A DNA stretch of 23,027 bases. It comes from J095 sp964407935. GTDB taxonomy: Bacteria > Chloroflexota > Anaerolineae > 4572-78 > J111. The stretch is from NCBI GenBank assembly GCA_964407935.1, contig CAYOXS010000060.1, positions 1 through 23,027 on the forward strand, written 5' to 3'. The position numbers and the translations under genes are program-made. The notes under the pieces were generated by a model. It searched no databases and was not told the DNA's origin. It worked only from the letters and a program-made list of their open reading frames with translations. Every line of letters starts with the position of its first letter. Position 1 is the stretch's first letter. Below are positions 1 through 8,000 of this stretch, piece by piece.

Positions 1-492
1 ATGCGCAAAGATTTAATCCAAATGCGCGATGCCACCAACGAAGCCTACGAACTGGTGCGGAGTATGATCGCCACAGCGCTGCCGGCCAATTCAACCAACC
101 TGGCTACTGTGCTGCTGGCCCAGGCGCGTACTGTAGGTAACCGCTCTCGCTTTAAAGTGACGCTTGCCGGCTACGGCCAACCCCAACCCTTAACGCCAAT
201 TGTGCAGCAGCAGTTTCTTTATGTATTTACCGAAGCCTTAAATAACGTTGCCCAACATGCCGGCGCTCAAAACGTCAGCATTCAACTGAACTGGGAGCCA
301 AACTACCTGACCATGAAATTAACGGATGATGGCTGCGGTTTTGACACACAACTCCCGCCGCAAAATGGCCACTTTGGCCTGACCATTATGCACGAACGCA
401 CGGCAGATATTAATGGCACCCTTTTAATTAAATCCGAACCGAACCACGGGACAGAGCTGACTTTGCGGCTGCCACTGACCACTGCCGTCTGA
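1..492 (+). CDS. Sensor histidine kinase, C-terminal part (NarL/LiaS-type HATPase), 5' truncated by window edge
   Basis: This is the ATP-binding end of a two-component sensor kinase that would autophosphorylate and pass phosphate to a response regulator. The visible 163 residues hold a GHKL ATPase domain. The N-box is FTEALNNVAQHAGA (about residues 76-89), the G1 box is DDGCGF (109-114), and the G2-like box is GHFGLTIMHER (123-133), followed by GTELTLRLP near the end. The HisKA_3 dimerisation helix with its phospho-acceptor His is not present, so the gene almost certainly starts upstream of the window and the ATG at base 1 is probably internal. The next gene is a REC-LuxR response regulator, the usual cognate partner of this kinase class. 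The signal sensed cannot be told because the sensor half is missing. The family call is secure. Confidence 0.9.
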   Translation: MRKDLIQMRDATNEAYELVRSMIATALPANSTNLATVLLAQARTVGNRSRFKVTLAGYGQPQPLTPIVQQQFLYVFTEALNNVAQHAGAQNVSIQLNWEPNYLTMKLTDDGCGFDTQLPPQNGHFGLTIMHERTADINGTLLIKSEPNHGTELTLRLPLTTAV

Positions 493-507
493 GCCGTGGC
501 CTGGTTT

Positions 508-522
508 CGGGATCTCATCCCG
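508..522 (+). terminator. Small stem-loop after the kinase gene, weak terminator candidate
   Basis: A perfect 6-bp stem (CGGGAT / ATCCCG, 508-513 with 517-522) has a 3-base loop and lies 16 bases after the kinase stop. It is followed by GTAAAATTC rather than a T-run, so it is at best a weak or Rho-assisted terminator, or simply a local hairpin. Confidence 0.25.
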
Positions 523-573
523 GTAAAATTCTAACTGTTTTCACGTAAAGTCCTAACAAAATTTGGGATAATT

Positions 574-587
574 CATATTATAATATG
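574..587 (+). promoter_or_regulatory. Perfect 14-bp palindrome containing a TATAAT -10-like hexamer
   Basis: CATATTATAATATG is an exact inverted repeat (CATATTA / TAATATG) and includes TATAAT at 579-584. It lies about 30 bases upstream of the response-regulator start, in an AT-rich pocket of otherwise GC-rich DNA. No good -35 hexamer is seen at 16-18 bases spacing. It may be the response-regulator promoter with an overlapping operator. Both roles are inference from position and symmetry. Confidence 0.4.
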
Positions 588-616
588 TTAAATACGGCTT
601 TTTGGGTGTATTCACG

Positions 617-1258
617 GTGAAACTCCTTATTATCGACGACCATATCCTGTTTAGAGAAGGTCTGGTTGGCTTGCTCAGTGGCCAGCCAGGTATTGAGGTT
701 GTGGGCCAGGCCGGCACCGTGGCTGAAGCGGTTGTACTGGCCGAACAGCTAAATCCTGATTTGATATTGATGGATTTTGGCCTGCCGGATGGCTCCGGCC
801 TGGAAGCCACGCAGGCTATTCTGGCCGAAAGGCCGGAAACCAGCATTGTGTTCCTCACCGTCCACGATCAGGACGACCGTTTGTTTGCCGCCATCCGCGC
901 CGGAGCCAAAGGCTATCTGCTCAAAAATGTGCCGTTGTCCAATTTGTTGGCCTACCTGCGGGGTGTGGAACAGGGCGAAGCGGCCATCTCGCTGACGATG
1001 ACCAGCCATATTTTAAAAGAGTTTTTACGCCTGCGCCCCCCCACCGACTCGCAGCCCGGCGAGGGTACCGAGCTTACCTGGCGCGAGCTGGAAGTCCTCC
1101 GCGAATTAGCCTCCGGCGCCACCAACCACGAAATTGCCGAGCACCTGGTGATTGCCGAAAATACGGTAAAAGTCCACGTCCACCATATTCTGGCAAAACT
1201 CAACCTCAGAAACCGCCGCGAGGCCATCAACTATGCCCGCAGCCGCGGTCTTGTTTAA
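617..1258 (+). CDS. NarL/FixJ-family response regulator (REC + LuxR-type HTH)
   Basis: This is a DNA-binding response regulator of 213 residues, a normal length for the family. The receiver domain (about 1-120) starts MKLLIIDDH with the acidic pair D7/D8. The phospho-acceptor is D53 in LILMDFGLPDGSG, with T81 and K103 (GYLLKN) at the expected switch positions. The LuxR/GerE helix-turn-helix (about 150-213) shows LTWRELEVLRELASG, then NHEIAEHLVIAENTVKVHV, typical of the recognition helix. I chose the GTG at 617 because it puts the first beta-strand at the very N-terminus. An in-frame TTG at 602 would add five residues, and neither has a clear Shine-Dalgarno site. It follows the kinase by about 125 bases with a separate promoter candidate between them, so the pair may not be strictly co-transcribed. 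Target genes are unknown. Confidence 0.93.
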   Translation: MKLLIIDDHILFREGLVGLLSGQPGIEVVGQAGTVAEAVVLAEQLNPDLILMDFGLPDGSGLEATQAILAERPETSIVFLTVHDQDDRLFAAIRAGAKGYLLKNVPLSNLLAYLRGVEQGEAAISLTMTSHILKEFLRLRPPTDSQPGEGTELTWRELEVLRELASGATNHEIAEHLVIAENTVKVHVHHILAKLNLRNRREAINYARSRGLV

Positions 1259-1564
1259 CCCCTTTTTTTTAAATTTCAATTGCTCCATTATTCACAAATA
1301 ATTACCCCGCTAATCCTTTGTAATTCTGTGGTAATACTGCTCAATACACAGGCGTAATCCGTTATCTGCTTCGGGCTGTACACCGGATTAATCCCTTCAA
1401 ATCTTTAAGATAACCCTATTTTAACCCGCAAAGCAATAGGTCGAGCCATAGAACTTTGCCGGCCATCCCCTTACAATTGGGGTGTCACAAAAAAACACCT
1501 CCCTTTGTGTATTACCAAAATTTATAAGATCAACCCGTAGTGGTTGAAAACAATACTTGGTAGG
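1259..1564 (+). other. 306-base gene-free region with several stem-loops, possible structured leader
   Basis: No credible ORF is seen here. A T8 run follows the regulator stop (1263-1270) without an obvious preceding hairpin. Three inverted repeats follow on the + strand. They are TAATCCG/CGGATTA (1355-1361 with 1384-1390), CC-GCAAAG/CTTTGC-GG with one internal mismatch (1425-1433 with 1454-1462), and GGTGT/ACACC (1481-1485 with 1495-1499). A TATAAG -10-like hexamer sits at 1523-1528 without a properly spaced -35. The region is more AT-rich than the surrounding genes. It may be a 5' leader with secondary structure, but no known riboswitch class was matched. Confidence 0.4.
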
Positions 1565-1909
1565 ATGAGCAACTTGTTACGTGTCCTGATCATCGATAAC
1601 GATTTGTTAGTGGGCGCGGTTGTCCAAATGCTGCTGGCCGCTGTGGCCAGTCTGGATATTATTGGCATTTCGCCTCACGCCCCCTCAGACCTGGTGCAGC
1701 ATATTGATCAATATCAGCCCAATGTCATCATCGTCGAAGAAACCAGTCGTTTTGTTGTGCCGATTAAACTGTATCAGCTCTTCAGAGAAACGCCTCACTT
1801 GCGGATTATTGTTGTGAGCGCCAACAGCGACATGGTGCAAATTTATGGTAAGCAGGAAATCCTGGTGACTGATCCTGCCCAATTTGTAAACATTGTTTTA
1901 AACAGGTAA
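1565..1909 (+). CDS. Stand-alone receiver-like protein lacking the phospho-acceptor Asp
   Basis: The 114-residue protein has the length and strand pattern of a single CheY-like receiver domain and no output domain. The N-terminal strand LLRVLIIDNDLLVG keeps acidic residues D11 and D13. The strand that normally ends in the phosphorylated Asp reads PNVIIVEETS, so E58 stands where Asp should be. The switch Ser/Thr is plausibly S85 (RIIVVSANSD). The conserved Lys of the GYLxKP motif is absent and the end is shortened. It is therefore probably not regulated by phosphorylation, and Glu could mimic an always-on state. The start is uncertain: ATG 1565 is used here, and in-frame TTG codons at 1544 and 1574 are alternatives. 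It lies between the two-component genes and the giant surface gene, so a regulatory role there is possible but unproven. Confidence 0.7.
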   Translation: MSNLLRVLIIDNDLLVGAVVQMLLAAVASLDIIGISPHAPSDLVQHIDQYQPNVIIVEETSRFVVPIKLYQLFRETPHLRIIVVSANSDMVQIYGKQEILVTDPAQFVNIVLNR

Positions 1910-1929
1910 CGCGCGGGGTTATCGGGGGG

Positions 1930-1973
1930 AAAGGAGGGAAAGTTTGAATCATTGGGTTACCGCTGGCAACTAA
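1930..1973 (+). promoter_or_regulatory. Strong Shine-Dalgarno followed by a possible 9-codon leader ORF
   Basis: AAAGGAGGG (1930-1938) is a near-perfect ribosome-binding site, yet the giant gene starts 84 bases later with its own site (AGAGGAGG, 2007-2014). The only start-like codon at suitable spacing is TTG at 1944, giving nine codons (MNHWVTAGN) and a TAA at 1971-1973. This could be a leader peptide or a chance purine run. Confidence 0.25.
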
Positions 1974-2021
1974 GCAAGTCAAACAGCAACCATTTGGTCA
2001 TCAATTAGAGGAGGATGCTAA

Positions 2022-5000
2022 ATGAAGTTAAGAAAATATGCCATCACCGGCGATAAGCGCTACAAACAGCGCTGGTGGAGTCGCTTTTTTACGGCTCTCA
2101 CCCTGCTGATTATGGTTGTTGGGGTCATTGGCTCCACAGCCACGCCAGCAGCGCTGGCCGGCCCCGCCCTGGACCAGCCTGGTCAGGGCGATCAAGATCA
2201 TCAGGGCGACCAGGGTCATCAGGGCGACCAGGGTGACCGGGGTGATAAAGGTGATAAGCGCGAAGTTCCTAATGTCGCCAGTTTGTCTCAAGCCGATGCT
2301 GAAGCCGCGCTCAAGGCCGCCGACTTAAAAATCGGTACGGTTACTGAAGCGAGCAGTGACAGCGTGCCGGCCGGGTTGGTCATCAGCCAAACCCCGGCCG
2401 CCGGCGAACCGGCCAGAGAAGAGGATCGCGTTGACCTGGTGATTTCGTCCGGGCCGGCGCCTGCCGCCGCCACGGAACCTGCCGTGGCCACGGTTCCCGA
2501 TCTGACCAACAACACCCAAACCGATGCCGAAGCCGCGCTGACTGCGGCTGGCCTTGTTTTGGGCGCGATCAGCCAGCAAAGCAGCGACACGGTACCGGCC
2601 GGCGCGGTTATCAGCCAAAGCCCGGCGGCAGGCAGTTCTGCCAACCCCGGCGCGGCGGTTGATATTGTTATTTCGTCCGGGCCGGCGCAGACCGGTGTCA
2701 CGGTTCCCGATCTGACCAACAACACCCAGGCCGATGCCGAAGCCGCGCTCACCGCGGCCGGCCTTGTTTTGGGTGCTGTTAGCCAGCAAAGCAGCGACAC
2801 CGTGGCGGCTGGCGCAGTTATCAGCCAGGCTCCGGCGGCGGGCAGTACCGCGGCGCCCGGTGCGGCGGTTGATGTTGTCATTTCGTCCGGGCCGGCGGTA
2901 ATCACCGTCACCGTGCCCGATGTGGTCAACCTGCCCCAGGCTGATGCCGAAGCTGCCATTGTGGCCGCCAGTCTGGTTACCGGCACAGTCACCCTGACCA
3001 GCAGCGACGCCATTGCGGCCGGGCTGGTTATGGAGCAAAGCCCGGCGGCGGGGAGTACCGTCAGTCAGGGTTCCGCGGTTGATCTGGTTGTCTCATCTGG
3101 CGCGGCTCCCATTCTCACCGTCACTGTGCCCGATGTGGTCAACCTGCCCCAGGCCGATGCCGAAGCCGCCATTGTGGCGGCCGGCCTGATCACCGGCAGC
3201 GCCGCCCTCACCCCCAGCGACACCATTACCGCGGGGCTGGTGCTGGAGCAAAACCCGGTGGCGGGCAGTACTGTTGATCCGGGTTCCGCGGTTGATATTG
3301 TGGTGTCTCAGGGGCCGGTGGCCAATATTGTGGTTGCCGCCGGGCCTACCCCGGTAGATATGACCGGCTGGGTGCCAATGACGCTCAATGTCATCAGCGC
3401 CCGCACCGAACCGGCCGCTTTTGATGGGGCCGGTGTCAACCAGGGCGACCCCGTTACCCAGTATAAATACATTATTAATGTGGACAACACCGGTACCACC
3501 GACCAGCGCGGTCCGGCCGATGGCTGTTCGCCGGCGGACCCGGGTTACCCGGCCTCCTGCCTGTGGACATCTATTGCCGGCGTACCGGGTTCCAGCCCTA
3601 TTTTTACGCAGGGCAACCAGGATGATTTTGCTAACGGCGGCAGTATCCTCATCCCCGAAGGCCGGTATCTGATTTCGGTGCTGGCCGATGGTTACAAGCT
3701 CGACGGCGCGCACTTTACCATTCCCGCCGAAGCGGGTGTAACGGTTGAGTTGCAGCCCAACCCGCTGCCCACCGCCACTATTCAGGCCGCGATATTTGAG
3801 GATAACGCCGTCACCAACGGCGCGCCCGATGTGCCGGTCGAACGCGGTTTGGCCGGTTTCCAGGGCCACATTGTCGATTACCTGGGTGAAATCACCACTA
3901 ACGTCTTTGGTGAACCGCTCTGTGGTAACGGCGTCTGCCTGAGCCAGTGTTATGTTGTTGATGGTGGGGTTGACATTGGTACGGTGCCTCCCGTGGATGG
4001 CGCTGGTCACTGTCCAACTGTTACAGCCGGGAATCCCGGGTTTGCCGACGGGTTGACCGTTGAAGGCAAACTAAAAATTCCTGATCTGGGGACAAACCGT
4101 TACGCCCTGTCAGTTACTCCGCCCGATGGCACCAACTGGGTTCAAACCACCACTCTGGAAGGCAACCACGACTGGGATTCCTGGGTGATGGAAGGCGCTA
4201 CCGGCCTGGACACTGAATTTGTGGTGGCCGGCGAGCCGTTCCCCTTTGCCATTTTTGGTTATGTGCAGCCCAACACCCCCAATCTGGGTGGTTCTGGCCA
4301 CATCAAAGGTGTGGTGGAAGGGGTTAAAGTTTACGTGCCGGCCAAGGGTGGTTTGGGCCTGCCCGGCACCATCTGGGGCGGGTTGAACGGGGCCAAACTC
4401 GATGCCCCCATCGACCACCCCTGGATTTCGCTGAACGACCTGACCAGCGGTGACCAGGCCATTTGGGTGGGCCAGGGTGATGCCAACGGCGCGTTTGACA
4501 TTCCGAACGTGCCAGACGGCAACTACACCCTCACCTGGTGGGACGAGCCGCAGAACTACATTCTTGATCTGCTCAACGTAACCGTGACCAACGGCGAAGT
4601 GGTCGATATGGGCATTCTGCCCTTAACCGGCTGGTGGACCAGGTTTGAAGGCTATGTCTTTAGCGATACCAACCGCAACGGTATAAAGGACTCCGGCGAA
4701 CCCGGTATCCCCAACTTCACGCTGACCATGCGCAAGCGCGAAAACTCGCTGATGGACCGCGGCGCGACGGCGGTTACCACCGACGCCAGCGGCTATTACG
4801 TGATGGAAAACGCCTACCCCATGACCCAGTGGCTGGTGATGGAGGCCTATAATGACCTCTACTACACCACCGGCATCACCTACCAGGCCGATAACCAGGC
4901 CACGCCGACCACGGTGCTGGGCGCCGGCGTCGACGTGAGCGTTTTGCCGATCATCGGCCTGTCGGGGACGATGGATTGGGGCGTACACGCCTACGATCCT

Positions 5001-8000
5001 ACCGGCCGCAACGGCATCGACCCGCGCAATGGCGGCATTGTGGGTACGGTCAGTTACGATACCACCCGCAACGAGCTTGACCCGCAGTACGCTGCCGCCG
5101 AGGATTGGCAGCCGGGTGTTTCTGGCCTCACGGTTGACCTGTATGAAACGGTCGATTGCGGCACCCACCTGGGTGCGCCCTGTGATGCCACCGACACCTA
5201 CGAGCTGGCCGCTGATGGCTCCTTCGCCAAAGGGCGGCTGCTCAACACTTACGTTACCGAATCCTGGCAGCGCCCCACCGAGAACTGTGTGCCGCGCGAT
5301 GTTGACGGCAACCCGCTGGCCTACCCGGCCGATCAGCAGGTAACCAACTCGTCCACCGATTGTCTGGAAGGGCCGCTGATGGGCGTGCAGTTTGGCCCCT
5401 ACGCCACGGATCAGGGTACCCCGGACGCCAATTTTGGCGCAGCGGTAGATGGAAACTACGGTTTTGGCGATGGCTGCTTCAACGGCACGCTCGATGCCAC
5501 CGACCCGGCCAACCCTGTCTGTAAAGACACGGCCGGCAACGCGATACCGTTTGACACACTGCCGGGCGGCCGCGAATATCTGGTTGAAGTGGAAACCACC
5601 TACGACCAGACCGGCATGCGTCCTGTGTTCCAGTTTACCCGTGAAGAAGACATCAACATTGCCAACGGCGACCAGTTTGTGCCGCAGGTGCCGCCGCCGG
5701 CCTGTGCCGGCCCGCTGCACACCGTCGATGTGGCCGGAATGGGTACCGATGGTTACGGGGAAATTATCGGCGATGGCGTCACCTCGTACAATGGCGTGGT
5801 GGTTCCGGTCGGCGTTACCGTGTCGGCCTCAACCCCGGCGGATAACGCCACCTTCCTGGATATTGGCGCTTCGCCCTACGAAGGCATGCCACGCCCGTTG
5901 TGCAACGTTAAACTGGTGCAGCTCAACAACGGCAAATCGGTTGTGCCGGTCTTCAACGTGTTCACCGATGTGCCGGTGCCGGGCCGTTTTTGGGGGTTGA
6001 TTGTGGACGACCTCAACTTCTCCAGCAACCCCAAATCGCTGCTCTACGGCGAAAAAGCCGGCGTACCGTTTGCCCCGGTCGGCATTTATGATTATACCAA
6101 CCGGCTGGTTCACACCGTTGAATCAGATTACAACGGCCTGTGGGATGTGCTGCTGCCATCAACCAACCGTATCAGTTGTCCCACGCCCTCCGGCGTGTGC
6201 GCCAACCTGTACCGCTTTGTGGGCAACGATCCGGGTATTCCGGGGCGGTTAAACCCCAACTACAACCCGCAGTTCCGCACCATCTCCGCCGAGTTTGAAG
6301 CCTTCCCCGGCCTGATTGTCCCGGCCGACCTGGCTCCGACGCAGGTGGGGGTAACGGTGCAACTGCCCGGTTCGCAGTTTAATGCGCCGGTTTCCTGCAC
6401 CCTCGATGCAGCCACACCGCAACTGTTTGCCGTGTCGCAGCCGTATGTTACCGGCTCCGGTTCGTTTGGCATTTCCGGCGTTGGTTTTGGCGCCAGCCCC
6501 GGCCAGGTCACGCTGAATGGCGTTAGCCTGCCCACTGCCAACTGGACAGACACCCACATCGATGTAACTGTCCCGGCCGGAACGGCAACTGGCCCGCAGC
6601 AGCTAAGTATTGAAACGGCCGCCGGGCAAAGTACTATCAACGGCCTCACTTTCCACGTGCGGGGCAGCGGCGTTGTGCCGTTCCCGTCCACGGCGGTGCT
6701 GGATAACTTTAACCGGGCCAACACCACCAACGATCTCGGTGGTAACTGGAATGACAACTCGCCAAATGGGGTGTTTGTGGTCAACAGTAACCAGGCCCGG
6801 GTGGATACAGGCGGCAATAACAACAGCAATGTGTATGACGCCTGGTGGATTTCTGGCCCCGCCTTTGGCGTTGATCAGGAAGCGTACTTCACCTTTGCTC
6901 AGGTTTCGCCGCAATCCGGCGCTAACGAGCAAGGTCTGCTGCTGAAATACAGCGGCGGCAGCAACCCGGGTTCAAACGCAGCCTCGTGGGTTGAAGTAGC
7001 GCTCAACAATAACCCGGCCAACACTGTGCGTATCCGCACCAAGTCATCCGGCTCTGGCACCATCACCACCCGGGCCACGCTTACCGGCGTTACCTTTGCC
7101 GCGAACGACCAGCTCGGCGCGCGCGCTTTGGCCGATGGCACAATCATCGCCTACAAAAACGGCGTTGAGATTGGCCGGACAACCTACGCGCCCAGCGGTT
7201 CCTGGACGGGACGCATTGGTCTTCGCTTTGAAGGTACAGGCAACAACACCACTAATTCCAGCGCTGATGCCCGCATTGACAACTTTGGCGGTGGAAATGT
7301 GGCTGCGGCCAGCAGTACCTACCAGCCCACCGTGTACGAAGTTGGCCCTGGCCGAACTTTCAGCACCATCCAGAGCGCCCTCGATCAGAGCGCCCTCGAT
7401 GCGGCCAACCCCAATTACACGGGTGGTTTGGTGGTGGTTTACCCCGGCCAGCCCGATTTCTCCAATCCCCGGGCCAACCCGCGCGGCGCGTACTACGAAA
7501 ACCTGATCATCACCTCGCCGGTTAAATTGCAGGGTGTGGGGCCGGGCGGCTTCCAGGGTAACACCTATGTTCCCGGTTCCAATATCGATGGCGGCGCGTT
7601 TGGCGGCGATACCGCTCTGGCCGACGCCTGGCGCACCAAAATGGCCAGCCTCACCTGGGACGGCAACCAGACCGTGTACGATGGCGAGATCATCTACATT
7701 CTGGCGCACACCGGCCAGTTCACTGCCGATTTCAAAGCGACGATCGACGGTTTTGATTTGCGCGGCGGCGACCAGATGGGCTTCCCCAACAATATCAACC
7801 AGATTGGCGGCGGGCCTACCGGCCTGGCCCCCAACGCGGTGACGCAGGGCGGCGCTATCTTTGCCAACGCCTACGTGCAATATCTGCAAATCACCAACAA
7901 CGTGGTTCAGAACAACGGCGGCTCGTATGGCACCATCCGCATTGGTACGCCCGACCTGCCCGCGCCCGAAACTAACCAGCACAACGAAAACGTGCGGATT

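Noticed and set aside
602..616. TTG start for the response regulator
   Set aside because: It adds five residues ahead of the first receiver strand; GTG 617 fits the family start better, though neither has a clear ribosome site.
1425..1462. c-di-GMP-I (GEMM) riboswitch
   Set aside because: Only a partial resemblance in the 3' half (CGCAAAGC, then ATAGGTC); the conserved 5' half with GGGCAAA is not found, so no class call is made.
2238..2246. RGD tripeptide (residues 73-75) as an integrin-type adhesion motif
   Set aside because: It falls in a Gly-Asp-rich low-complexity tract where the tripeptide is expected by chance.
4623..5720. 365-codon minus-strand open frame
   Set aside because: Antisense shadow of the giant gene with no domain signature and no independent ribosome site noted.
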